Source of the DNA: Pseudofrankia inefficax
Lineage (GTDB): Bacteria; Actinomycetota; Actinomycetes; Frankiales; Frankiaceae
Reading direction: 5' to 3'
Length of the DNA: 64,000 nt
Assembly (NCBI RefSeq): GCF_000166135.1
Contig: NC_014666.1
Coordinates: 2,480,001 to 2,544,000, forward strand
Part shown: positions 17,784 through 26,233 of the stretch, in pieces
Numbering within the stretch: the stretch's first letter is position 1
Layout: every line of letters starts with the position of its first letter
Program-made: the position numbers and the translations under genes
The notes under the pieces: model-generated
Seen by the model: the letters and a program-made list of their open reading frames with translations, nothing else
What the model was told of the DNA's origin: nothing
The model's database searches: none

Positions 17784-18860
17784 CTAGAAGAAGGCGAACC
17801 GCACGGTGCACAGGACGCCGGCCACAAAGCAGTAGATGGCGAACGGCGTGAGCGTACGTGTCTCGAAGTACCTGACCAGGAAGCGGGTGGTCAGGTAGGC
17901 CGCGATCCCAGCGAGTACCGCGCCGAAGACGATCTGACCGTGGATGCCCTTCGTCTCGCTGCCTGCGAGTTCGGGCAGCTTGAACAGGCCGGCCGCGAGG
18001 ATGATCGGCGTCGCGAGCAGGAAGGCGAACCGGGCCGCGTCCTCGTTGTTGAGCCCGCGGGAGAGGCTGCCGATCATGGTGACGCCGGACCGGGAGATGC
18101 CGGCGAGCAGCGCCAGCGACTGGTACAGCCCGATGACGGTCGCTTCCTTGACGGTGAGGTTGTCCAGGGTCTTGGCCCGGCCTCGCCCGGTGGGATGGGC
18201 GGCGCCCTGGCCGGCCCCGGCCTGGGCCGGCACCCGGGACCGGGACCGCCCGGGAATCCTGAGCGCGAGGGTCGGCGCGTCCCCGCCGCCGGCCGTCGCG
18301 GGGTAGCCGGCCTCGGCGATCGCCGCGTCGTTCGCGGGCGCCAGGGGAGAGGTCAGGCCGTCCCGGCCCTGGGTAGCGGCCACCGAGGAGCGCTCGGCGC
18401 GGTCACGCATCCGTTGCCCGGTGTAGAGGACGACCCCGTTGATGGCCAGGAACACGGAGACCGCGACCGGCTTGGCGAAGATCGTCCGCAGCGTGTGCTC
18501 GAGCGCGAGGCCGATGATGCCGGTGGGGATGGTCCCGACGATGACCATCCAGGCCAGCCGCTGTTCCGACGTCTCGATCTTGCGGGACCGCAGCGTCTGC
18601 CCGAAGGCCCTGATCAGGCGGACCCAGTCGGACCGGTAGAAGATCAGCAGCGCGAGCGCGGTCGCCACGTGCAGCGCCACGATGAAGGCCAGGTACGGCG
18701 ACTTGTCGGCCGAGTTCTCGGTCACCAGGTGCTTCCATGACCCGCCGATCAGGGCCGGGATAATCACCGAGTGCCCCAGGCTCGACACCGGGAACAGCTC
18801 GGTGGCCCCCTGCAGCACGCCGATCACGCCTGACTGCAGGTAGGTCAGGTCACTGGACAC
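17784..18860 (-). CDS. uppP: Undecaprenyl-diphosphatase (UppP/BacA)
   Basis: A 358-residue membrane phosphatase that dephosphorylates undecaprenyl pyrophosphate for reuse in cell-wall synthesis. The motifs VLQGATELFPVSSLGHS (residues 15-31) and LLAGISRSGVTMIGSLSRGL are present; the catalytic Glu/Arg/Ser region is intact, though the usual EFLPVSSSGH reads ELFPVSSLGH. Residues about 152-232 form an extra hydrophilic, Pro/Gly/Arg-rich loop between the membrane halves, making the protein longer than the usual 270-280 residues. GTG 18860 has GGAG six bases upstream. Bacitracin tolerance is a known effect of this family. Confidence 0.92.
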   Translation of the reverse strand: MSSDLTYLQSGVIGVLQGATELFPVSSLGHSVIIPALIGGSWKHLVTENSADKSPYLAFIVALHVATALALLIFYRSDWVRLIRAFGQTLRSRKIETSEQRLAWMVIVGTIPTGIIGLALEHTLRTIFAKPVAVSVFLAINGVVLYTGQRMRDRAERSSVAATQGRDGLTSPLAPANDAAIAEAGYPATAGGGDAPTLALRIPGRSRSRVPAQAGAGQGAAHPTGRGRAKTLDNLTVKEATVIGLYQSLALLAGISRSGVTMIGSLSRGLNNEDAARFAFLLATPIILAAGLFKLPELAGSETKGIHGQIVFGAVLAGIAAYLTTRFLVRYFETRTLTPFAIYCFVAGVLCTVRFAFF

Positions 18861-18958
18861 ACGGGTCTCCGCTCGGTTCCGGGCCGGCAGGCCAACCAGC
18901 CTGAGCCGCTCATCGGCCTGGGCTGGTCATCGCCTTGTGCCGGCTCATCGTACCTGTT

Positions 18959-18976
18959 CTACTACAACCTACTACA
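18959..18976 (+). promoter_or_regulatory. Tandem CTACTACA boxes, putative BlaI operator
   Basis: Two identical CTACTACA octamers lie at 18959-18966 and 18969-18976, ten bases (one helical turn) apart and about 60 bases before the BlaI start. BlaI/MecI-family repressors bind sites built from TACTACA half-sites, usually as inverted dyads; here they are direct. Position and sequence support an autoregulatory operator. Confidence 0.6.
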
Positions 18977-19037
18977 GTGAGGTTGGCGCGGGGACGACCG
19001 GTACCGCTGGTGGTCCCGGCCCGGGTAGCTTGGGCGG

Positions 19038-19442
19038 GTGACGATGGGCTCCGAGGGCAGGTCGCGGCGGCGGCCGGGACAGCTGGAGGCCGAGGTGCTC
19101 TCCGCGCTGTGGGCCGCCGACCGGCCGCTCGCGCCAGGAGAGGTACAGGCCGCGCTGGGCGACGGCCTCGCCTACACGACGGTGATGACCATCCTCAACC
19201 GCCTGCACGCCAAGGGTGAGCTGACCCGGACCGCCGATGGCCGCACCTTCCTCTACCAGCCGGCCCTGAGCACGGCCGAGTTCACCGCCCGCCGGATGCG
19301 CGGCCTGCTGGAGCAGGTCGACGACCCGGTCGGGGTGCTCGCCCGGTTCGTCGGCAGCCTGAAGCCCGGCGAGGAGCAGGCGCTGCGTGACCTGCTGAAC
19401 CACCCGCGCCAGGACGTGGACGGACCAGGGGCCGAGGGCTGA
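19038..19442 (+). CDS. BlaI/MecI/CopY family transcriptional repressor
   Basis: A 134-residue winged-helix repressor. The family pattern LEAEVLSALWAADRPLAPGEVQAALGDGLAYTTVMTILNRLHAKGELTRTADGRTFLYQPALSTAEF spans residues 16-82. BlaI-type repressors are usually inactivated by a co-encoded M56 protease, which is the next gene here (4 bases between stop and start), so the two should form one operon. Start GTG 19038 or ATG 19044; neither has a strong ribosome site. Tandem CTACTACA boxes lie upstream. The target beyond self-regulation is not in evidence, and no beta-lactamase gene is adjacent. Confidence 0.92.
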   Translation: MTMGSEGRSRRRPGQLEAEVLSALWAADRPLAPGEVQAALGDGLAYTTVMTILNRLHAKGELTRTADGRTFLYQPALSTAEFTARRMRGLLEQVDDPVGVLARFVGSLKPGEEQALRDLLNHPRQDVDGPGAEG

Positions 19443-19446
19443 CGCG

Positions 19447-20361
<915 letters not shown>

Positions 20362-20374
20362 CCCCCGGCCGCGG

Positions 20375-20647
20375 TCAGGCGGTCCACGGCCGGTAGGCGT
20401 CGGCTCGGTGGGCCACACGCAGGATGGTGACGCGTTTCTTGTCGTCATCGACCCGGTAGAGGACGCGGTAAGGGCCGCGACGAGCGCTGAGGATGCCGGT
20501 GAGTTCGCGGTCGAGCGGCTTGCCTACGCGCCTCGGCCCATCGGCAAGGTCGCCGAAGGCGAACTCGACAATCGCGGGAACGACGCGCGGCGGGACCTGG
20601 TCGAGGTCGCGCTGAGCCCGCGCGGTGAAGACGACCTGGTGGCTCAT
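20375..20647 (-). CDS. RelE/ParE superfamily toxin
   Basis: A 90-residue protein with the RelE fold pattern: VVFTARAQRDLDQVPPRVVPAIVEFAFGDLADGPRRVGKPLDRELTGILSARRGPYRVLYRVDDDKKRVTILRVAHRADAY. The RGPYRVLYRVDD strand and the RVAHRADAY ending are characteristic of ribosome-dependent mRNA endonuclease toxins. Ten bases separate the upstream antitoxin stop from this ATG, so the two are co-transcribed. It lies inside the 833-bp unit bracketed by 61-bp direct repeats. Confidence 0.92.
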   Translation of the reverse strand: MSHQVVFTARAQRDLDQVPPRVVPAIVEFAFGDLADGPRRVGKPLDRELTGILSARRGPYRVLYRVDDDKKRVTILRVAHRADAYRPWTA

Positions 20648-20657
20648 GGCGCGAACG

Positions 20658-21011
20658 TCACCGGTCGCCGTGGGGAACGCCGAAGCGGGCGCGCATCTCG
20701 TCCTCGCCGAGAACCCGTCCGGCGTCGGCGTCCGCGTCCGCTTCGGCGACGGACTCGCGAATCCCTGGCTGGGACAGCCAGTACAGGGTCTCCTGGATCG
20801 ACTCCCACTCGTCGACGCCGACGAGCACGGCTGCCGGGGAACCGTTTCTGGTGATGGTGACCTGCTCGCGGGTGAGGGCAACGGCGTCGACTAGTTCGTT
20901 CAGTCGGTCCTTGGCCTTCGAGATAGGCAGCGTCTGCACCAGTCCACGGTAGGCCTGAATTCCAGCCTGCCCAAGACCGTGCTGGCGGCCAATCCTGGGG
21001 TGCCAGAGCAT
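20658..21011 (-). CDS. Phd/YefM-type antitoxin
   Basis: A 117-residue protein. Residues 25-70 match the Phd/YefM DNA-binding region (TLPISKAKDRLNELVDAVALTREQVTITRNGSPAAVLVGVDEWESIQETLYWL); the acidic C-terminus (ESVAEADADADAGRVLGEDE) is the likely toxin-binding tail. ATG 21011 has an excellent AAAGGAG ribosome site and gives a 24-residue N-terminal extension (MLWHPRIGRQHGLG...) beyond the usual family start; GTG 20939 would give the family-length form but lacks a clear site. The antitoxin should repress its own operon through the palindromes upstream. Confidence 0.9.
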   Translation of the reverse strand: MLWHPRIGRQHGLGQAGIQAYRGLVQTLPISKAKDRLNELVDAVALTREQVTITRNGSPAAVLVGVDEWESIQETLYWLSQPGIRESVAEADADADAGRVLGEDEMRARFGVPHGDR

Positions 21012-21067
21012 TTGACTCCTTTCCTGTGGTCTGCCTGTTCGCGCGCTCGTCCTGTTCGCGCACGCTC

Positions 21068-21098
21068 TGTCTGCTTAGACACTGTCTGACCAGACAGT
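21068..21098 (-). promoter_or_regulatory. Two palindromes upstream of the toxin-antitoxin operon
   Basis: ACTGTCTG-AC-CAGACAGT (21081-21098) is a perfect 18-bp palindrome; TGTCT-GCTT-AGACA (21068-21081) adjoins it. Both share the TGTCT/AGACA half-site and lie 57-87 bases upstream of the antitoxin ATG. This is the expected place and form for a Phd/YefM operator. Confidence 0.7.
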
Positions 21099-21134
21099 AG
21101 CGGGAGTCCGTGCGGGCTGTCGAACGCGGTGTTC

Positions 21135-21195
21135 GCCGGCCACGACGTCCACGAGCTCTTCGAGTTCGCCCGCTACCCAGGCCACGGCGCCTGAC
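21135..21195 (+). repeat. 61-bp direct repeat, right copy
   Basis: An exact copy of 20302-20362, including the M56 stop codon, 833 bases downstream. Outside the 61 bases the two flanks diverge at once (G versus C on the left, C versus G on the right). It lies upstream of the aldo-keto reductase and is not part of a gene. Confidence 0.9.
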
Positions 21196-21248
21196 GGCCC
21201 GCGGTTCGTGGGCTGGGTCGGTCGGGCTCGGCTCGTAGGATCGCCGCC

Positions 21249-22223
21249 ATGGAGGAGCGGGTTCTGGGGCGTACTGGCCGGGCGGTGTCCGTGGTCGGGC
21301 TCGGCACCTGGCAGCTGGGCGCGGACTGGGGTGCCGTCGACGAGACGAGCGCGCTCGACGTGCTGGCCGCCGCCGTCGAGCAGGGCGTCACCCTCTTCGA
21401 CACCGCGGACGTGTACGGCGACGGCCGCAGCGAGCAGCTGATCGGCCGGTTCCTGCGGGAGCACCCGGACAGCGGGGTCTTCGTCGCCACCAAGATGGGC
21501 CGGCGGCTCGCGCAGGTGCCGGAGAACTACGTGCTCGCGAACTTCCGCGCCTGGAACGACCGGTCACGGCGCAACCTCGGCGTCGACCGGCTCGACCTGG
21601 TGCAGCTGCACTGCCCGCCGACGTCGGTGATCACCGGCGACGAGGTGTACGACGCCCTGGACACGATGGTCGCCGAGGGTCGGATCGCGAGCTACGGCGT
21701 GAGCGTCGAGACCGTGGCCGAGGGGCTCGCGGCGGTTGGCCGGCCCCACGTCGCCAGCGTCCAGATCATCCTGAACGCCTTCCGGCGCAAGCCGCTGGAG
21801 GAGTTCCTGCCGGCGGCGCGCGCCGCCGGGGTGGGCGTGCTCGCCCGCGTTCCGCTGGCCTCGGGCCTGCTGTCCGGCCGCTACGACGAGAACACCGTCT
21901 TCGACCCGTCCGACCACCGGTCCTTCAACCGGCACGGCGAGGCCTTCGACGTCGGCGAGACGTTCTCCGGGGTGGACTACGCGACGGGGGTCGCGGCGGC
22001 CCGGGAGTTCGCCGCGCTGTCGGATCATCCGGCCCGGCTCGCGCTGCGCTGGGTGATCGACCAGCCTGGCGTCACCACCGTCATCCCCGGGGCGCGCAAC
22101 CGGGCGCAGGCGGTCGCCAACGCGGGTGCCGCCGCGTCGCCGCCGCTGGACGAGGCGACCCTGGCCGCCGTCCGCGAGATCTACGACCAGCGGATCCGCG
22201 AGCTCGTTCATAACCGCTGGTAA
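21249..22223 (+). CDS. Aldo/keto reductase (YajO/voltage-channel-beta-like group)
   Basis: A 324-residue aldo-keto reductase. N-terminal VLGRTGRAVSVVGLGTWQLG, then catalytic LFDTADVYGDGRSEQLIG (D and Y), FVATKMG (K), and DLVQLHCPP (H in place of the longer LIHWP) mark the tetrad. The C-terminal LALRWVIDQPGVTTVIPGARNRAQAVAN binds the nicotinamide cofactor. The substrate is unknown. ATG 21249 is the natural start. It begins just past the right 61-bp repeat, so the insertion upstream may have separated it from the M56 gene. Confidence 0.92.
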   Translation: MEERVLGRTGRAVSVVGLGTWQLGADWGAVDETSALDVLAAAVEQGVTLFDTADVYGDGRSEQLIGRFLREHPDSGVFVATKMGRRLAQVPENYVLANFRAWNDRSRRNLGVDRLDLVQLHCPPTSVITGDEVYDALDTMVAEGRIASYGVSVETVAEGLAAVGRPHVASVQIILNAFRRKPLEEFLPAARAAGVGVLARVPLASGLLSGRYDENTVFDPSDHRSFNRHGEAFDVGETFSGVDYATGVAAAREFAALSDHPARLALRWVIDQPGVTTVIPGARNRAQAVANAGAAASPPLDEATLAAVREIYDQRIRELVHNRW

Positions 22224-22309
22224 CCCGACTGACGCGGAGGTCGCAGGCCCGCGGTCTCGGCCCGTTTGGGCCGGGTCTGCGGGGCCTCCTTGCGGCATGA
22301 TGCGGATTC

Positions 22310-22927
22310 ATGAGCGTCGAGACCCTGGTGCACCGTCCTAACGGATGGGAGCTGCGGCGTGAGCGGGTGGCCCGGCATCTGGAACGCACCGCGCTGACGC
22401 TGTTCGCCCAGGAGGCTCCGCAGGACGTCACGATCGAGCGGATCGCGGCGGCCGCGGGCATCTCGATGCGCACGTTCTTCCGCTACTTCGGCAGCCGTGA
22501 CGAGGTGCTCGCCGCGCTGCCGCGAACCCTGACCGAGATCCTCTGCAACAGGGTCCGTGACCGGCCGGCGCACGAGTCGCTGGTCGAGGCGTTCTCGGCC
22601 GCGGTCCGGGAGACGGACGCGGAGCGAGGGGACGAGCGCGAGGCGGACCGGGAGCTGCTGCTGACCTGGGGCCTCGCCGTGCACCGCCTGCCGGAGACCG
22701 TGCTGCTGGCACTGGCCCGTGGCGCGGTGAGCACCGCGGTGTCGTTCCAGGCCGCGGTGTGCGCGCGGCTCGGGGTCGGGCCCGACGACGCCCGCGCCGG
22801 GGCGTACGCGGCCGCGCTCTCCGGCGTCGTCAGCTACGCGTTCGAGCGCTGGGTCGCCCGCGGCGGCGACGACTCGCTGTCCGACACCCTGCTCGACGCC
22901 CTCGCGACCCTGCCGGACCTGCGCTAG
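22310..22927 (+). CDS. TetR family transcriptional regulator
   Basis: A 205-residue regulator. Residues about 22-66 form the helix-turn-helix (HLERTALTLFAQEAPQDVTIERIAAAAGISMRTFFRYFGSRDEVLAALP), with the FFRYFGSRDEVL ending typical of TetR. The C-terminal domain (LLLTWGLAVHRLPETVLLALARGA, GAYAAALSGVVSYAFERWVA) resembles TetR_C domains of lipid- or steroid-related regulators. It precedes an NTF2-like protein and a CYP142-like P450 on the same strand, which it may control. Confidence 0.9.
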   Translation: MSVETLVHRPNGWELRRERVARHLERTALTLFAQEAPQDVTIERIAAAAGISMRTFFRYFGSRDEVLAALPRTLTEILCNRVRDRPAHESLVEAFSAAVRETDAERGDEREADRELLLTWGLAVHRLPETVLLALARGAVSTAVSFQAAVCARLGVGPDDARAGAYAAALSGVVSYAFERWVARGGDDSLSDTLLDALATLPDLR

Positions 22928-23076
22928 CCCCCGACAGCCAGAGCCGACTGTCAGCCCCCGACTGTCGCCGTCGACCGGCTGCGTCACGGCCGCGTCGATG
23001 TTAGCTTCTCAGATCTGACGGGCCGTCAGCTCAACGACGGGCGGCCACCACCCGGTCGGCTGACGAGGTGACGGCG

Positions 23077-23562
23077 ATGGGCGATCCGAGCGCGACGACG
23101 ACGGCCCGGCGAGAGCTGGCGGCGCCACGGGACGTGGCGGCCGGGCTGTGGGCCGCGCTGTACGCCCGGGACTGGGCGCGGCTGCGGGGCTTCTTCGGCC
23201 CGGACTCGATCTACTACGACGTGCCGACCACCGCGGCGGCCGCCGCCCGAGGCCCCGAGCACATCGAGGCTCGGCTGAAAACCGCGCTGGCCGGCCTGTC
23301 CGAGTACAGCCACGGCACCTCGCGCGTGGTCGCCGAGGGCAACCTGGTCATCACCGAGCACGAGGAGCACTGGGGCTGGCCCACCGGGGAGAAGGTCACC
23401 CTGCCGTTCGTGTCCGTCCAGCGGATCGAGGACGGCGTGATCGAGTTGTGGCGGGACTACTGGGACCTGAACACGCTGCTGGCCGCGGCACCGCCCGGCT
23501 GGCAGAAGGCGATGGCCGCCGGCGACCTGTCCTGGGTCTTCGACGCCACCGGCCTGGTCTGA
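23077..23562 (+). CDS. NTF2-like (SnoaL/limonene-epoxide-hydrolase-like) protein
   Basis: A 161-residue cone-shaped NTF2-fold protein. The pattern AAGLWAALYARDWARLRGFFGPDSIYYDVPT, GPEHIEARLKTAL, GNLVITEHEEHWGW, VTLPFVSVQRIEDGVIELWRDYWDLNTLLAAAPPGW is typical of SnoaL-like and limonene-epoxide-hydrolase-like families. WRDYWD contains the aspartate/tyrosine region used catalytically in such hydrolases, but this is not proof of epoxide hydrolase activity. ATG 23077 with GAGG upstream is preferred to GTG 23068. It lies 79 bases before a CYP142-like P450 and may act on its product. Confidence 0.83.
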   Translation: MGDPSATTTARRELAAPRDVAAGLWAALYARDWARLRGFFGPDSIYYDVPTTAAAAARGPEHIEARLKTALAGLSEYSHGTSRVVAEGNLVITEHEEHWGWPTGEKVTLPFVSVQRIEDGVIELWRDYWDLNTLLAAAPPGWQKAMAAGDLSWVFDATGLV

Positions 23563-23641
23563 CCGGCCCCGGCCTGTCTGACCGGCCCCGGCCTGGCCTG
23601 ACCGACACGAGGGGCACGAGCACGAAGGCGAGCGCACCGGC

Positions 23642-24862
23642 ATGACCGCACCGACCGTCCGGCCCGACCTCAACCTGCTCGACGGCCGGTTCTACGCCGG
23701 TGACCAGGGCGACCCACACGCGGCGTATGCCTGGTTACGGGCGAACGAGCCGGTGTTCTTCGACGAGCGCAGCGGGCTGTGGGGCGTCGCGAGCTATGCG
23801 GCCGTCCTGGAGGCCGAGAAACAGCCGCACCGCTTCTCCAGCGCGAACGGCTCCCGTCCCGGCACCGGCGCGTTTCCCCACATGATCGATATGGATGACC
23901 CCGAGCACACCAAGCGACGCAAGCTGGTCAACCGGGGGTTCACCCCGCGCCGGGTGCAGTCGCGGCACGACTACCTCGTCGAGCTGTGCGACCTGCTCAT
24001 CGACGCCGTCTGCGAGGCGGGGGAGTGCGACTTCGTCCGCGACCTCGCCGCCCCGCTCCCGATGATCGTGATCGGGGACATGCTGGGCGTCGCCCCCGAG
24101 GACCGGGCCCGGCTGCTGCGCTGGTCGGACGCCATGCTGTCCGCGCTGGACACGAACCCGTCGCCCGAGGCGGTCGCCGAGTCGGCCGAGGCCTTCGCGG
24201 GCTGGCACGAGCACATCACCTCGGCGGTCGAGCGGCGCAGGTCGGCGCCGACGGACGACCTGGTCAGCGTCCTAGTGCACGCCGAGGTCGACGGCGACCG
24301 GCTCACCGACCGTGAGGTCCACAGCGAGTCGCTGCTGATCCTCATCGGCGGCGACGAGACGACGCGACACGTGATCTCGGGCGGGATGGCGGCGCTGCTG
24401 GCGCACCCCGACCAGCGCGACCTGCTCGTGGCCGAGCCCGAGCGCATCCCCACGGCGGTGGAGGAGATGCTGCGCTGGGTCTCCCCGATCAAGAACATGT
24501 GCCGCACGGTCGTCGCGGACGAGACCTGGTACGGCGCCGACCTGACGGCCGGGCAGCAGCTGCTGCTGCTCTACGAGTCGGCCAACTTCGACGACGCGCA
24601 CTTCACCGACCCGGAGCGCTTCGACGTCACCCGCGCGCCCAACGACCACCTGGCCTTCGGCTTCGGCACCCACTTCTGCCTCGGCAACCAGCTCGCCCGC
24701 CACGAGCTGACCGTGATGTTCACCCGGCTGCTGGCCCGCCTCCCCGACATGGAGCTGGCCACCGGCGAGCCACTGCGGCGCCGGCCGGCCAACTTCGTCT
24801 CGGGCATCGAGGCGATGCCCGTCCGCTTCACCCCGGCGAGCCCTGCCAGCCGGTCCCGGTAA
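23642..24862 (+). CDS. Cytochrome P450, CYP142-like (steroid side-chain C26/C27 hydroxylase group)
   Basis: A 406-residue P450. The I-helix LLILIGGDETTRHVISGG, the ExxR segment EEMLRWVSPIKNMCR, and the haem loop FGFGTHFCLGNQLAR (ligand C346) are clear. The blocks MIDMDDPEHTKRRKLVNRGFTPRRV, GECDFVRDLAAPLPMIVIGDMLGV, LLLLYESANFDDAHFTDPERFDV and RPANFVSGIEAMPVRFTP closely match my memory of mycobacterial CYP142, which oxidises the cholesterol side chain. A role in steroid or sterol-like side-chain oxidation is therefore likely but not proven. Codon 32 is TTA (23735-23737). The adjacent TetR and NTF2-like genes fit a catabolic unit. Confidence 0.9.
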   Translation: MTAPTVRPDLNLLDGRFYAGDQGDPHAAYAWLRANEPVFFDERSGLWGVASYAAVLEAEKQPHRFSSANGSRPGTGAFPHMIDMDDPEHTKRRKLVNRGFTPRRVQSRHDYLVELCDLLIDAVCEAGECDFVRDLAAPLPMIVIGDMLGVAPEDRARLLRWSDAMLSALDTNPSPEAVAESAEAFAGWHEHITSAVERRRSAPTDDLVSVLVHAEVDGDRLTDREVHSESLLILIGGDETTRHVISGGMAALLAHPDQRDLLVAEPERIPTAVEEMLRWVSPIKNMCRTVVADETWYGADLTAGQQLLLLYESANFDDAHFTDPERFDVTRAPNDHLAFGFGTHFCLGNQLARHELTVMFTRLLARLPDMELATGEPLRRRPANFVSGIEAMPVRFTPASPASRSR

Positions 24863-25065
24863 GGGGATTTGCTCGGAAACGGCGGTGTGGGCGCGGGCCC
24901 CCGGTCTACACTGAGGTGACGCACATCACACCAAGCTCAGGACACGCATTCGGGAGACGGCCGGGCCAGAGCGCCGGTTGTCACCCTCCCCCGGACGACG
25001 GCGCGTGGCACGCCCGAGGGCGGCCCCCGGCACTCCTGGAGCGGATCGCGTGGACAGGAGCAAGC

Positions 25066-25530
25066 GTGGCTGATGCCGAGGAACTGCTGCCGGCGGACCA
25101 GCTGGCCATCACGGGCCTGCTGGCGAGGTACTGCGTCCTGCTCGACCTCGTCGACGTCGACGGCTGGGTGGGGCTGTTCACCACGGATGCGGGCTTCGAC
25201 ATCGACGGGCGGACCTACCGCGGCCATGACGGACTGCGCAGGCTGATGCGGACCGCGCAACGCGGAACGCATCTGGCCAATCCGCCGGTCATCGAGGCGG
25301 TCGGCCCCGACCGGGTCCGCACCACCCGCAATGCCCTGTTCGTGAACCGGCACAGCGCCGCGCTCCGCCACACGCTCTATCGCGACGAGGTGGTCCGGAC
25401 GGCCGACGGCTGGCGCATCCAGTCGGTGGTCTGCCGTTTCGTCACCGGCGACGGCCTTGTCACGTGGCCGGAGCCTGGCTGTGAGTCGCCGGTCCACGGC
25501 ATCGACATCCCCGACTGGGCGGACGCCTGA
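25066..25530 (+). CDS. NTF2-like (SnoaL_4-type) protein
   Basis: A 154-residue protein with NTF2 fold: DQLAITGLLARYCVLLDLVDVDGWVGLFTTDAGFDIDGRTYRGHDGLRRLMRTA, then RVRTTRNALFVNRH and DEVVRTADGWRIQSVVCRF. Many such proteins, annotated as SnoaL-like or ring-hydroxylating-dioxygenase small-subunit-like, occur in catabolic clusters. Function unknown. The GTG at 25066 follows AGGAG at 25056-25060, and the frame extends upstream without a family-like sequence. Confidence 0.85.
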   Translation: MADAEELLPADQLAITGLLARYCVLLDLVDVDGWVGLFTTDAGFDIDGRTYRGHDGLRRLMRTAQRGTHLANPPVIEAVGPDRVRTTRNALFVNRHSAALRHTLYRDEVVRTADGWRIQSVVCRFVTGDGLVTWPEPGCESPVHGIDIPDWADA

Positions 25531-25587
25531 GCTTCTCCGGCTCCGTCTGCGCATCGGTCCGCGTCGCCGCGCGGGCCTGAACGCACA

Positions 25588-25617
25588 AGCGGCGTCCTCC
25601 CGGGGGAGGACGCCGCT
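25588..25617. terminator. Bidirectional hairpin terminator
   Basis: A perfect 13-bp stem (AGCGGCGTCCTCC, 25588-25600; complement 25605-25617) with loop CGGG lies between the convergent NTF2-like gene (stop 25530) and GlsB gene (stop at 25652). No U-run. It probably ends both transcripts. Confidence 0.75.
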
Positions 25618-25651
25618 GTGCTGTGCCCAGCGAGGGGTGCCGGCCGTGCGG

Positions 25652-25915
25652 TCAGCGGCGCGAGCCCCGCCAGATGGGCTGGAGAATGAGGATGGCGCCA
25701 GCCGCCACCGCGATCTGGAGGATGTGGCGGATCCAGTCGACACCGCCGGTGTGCCCGACGCCGATGGCGCTCGCGATCACGTTGCCGATCAGGGCGCCGA
25801 TGATGCCGGCGACGATCGTCAGCCAGATCGGGAGATTCTGGCGTCCACGCAGGACGAGCCGGGCGAGTGCTCCGATGATCAGACCCGCGATGATGATCCA
25901 GATGATTTGGAACAT
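25652..25915 (-). CDS. GlsB/YeaQ/YmgE family stress-response membrane protein
   Basis: An 87-residue hydrophobic protein with three membrane segments: FQIIWIIIAGLIIGALARLVL, LPIWLTIVAGIIGALIGNVIASAI, and HILQIAVAAGAILILQP. The GALARLVLRG, GIIGALIGN and VAAGAILIL blocks are typical of the GlsB/transglycosylase-associated family (tiny stress-induced membrane proteins). ATG 25915 is chosen; a longer frame from 25948 adds an unrelated basic start. The gene is convergent with the NTF2-like gene. Confidence 0.9.
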   Translation of the reverse strand: MFQIIWIIIAGLIIGALARLVLRGRQNLPIWLTIVAGIIGALIGNVIASAIGVGHTGGVDWIRHILQIAVAAGAILILQPIWRGSRR

Positions 25916-26233
25916 GGCACTCTCGCTTCCGCGCATGGGCCTCACCACCGTCGGGGAGGCATGGTACGAAGCCGGACAGTATCGTCTTCGCCTGCGCTTT
26001 CACGTGTAACGCCTCAATCCGATGGCGCGTTGTGTGGCGGGCCGTTTCGATGGCACCTTTCGGTAGGAGCGACGGCCATCTGCGCCGGTCAGGACGTGTT
26101 CCGCCCGTGACCGGGCATCCGTCGTCTGGGCGCGCTCGTCGTCGGGGCGGGCTCGTCTGGCCGCGCCCGCGGACCCCGCTGGTCCTTACCCTGAGGAACC
26201 GTCCAGGTCCGCCGATTCCGCGCCGGAGGTGTC
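25916..26233. other. Intergenic region between glsB and pabB
   Basis: This 318-base stretch lies between the divergent GlsB gene and pabB and should contain promoters for both. I see no convincing small gene; frames crossing it are Arg-rich shadows. The first part (25960-26040) is noticeably less GC-rich than its surroundings, as promoters in this genome tend to be. Confidence 0.6.

Noticed and set aside
20363-21134. An insertion sequence carrying the toxin-antitoxin module
   Set aside because: No transposase or terminal inverted repeats are present; the bracket is a direct repeat of a gene's 3' end rather than a short target duplication.
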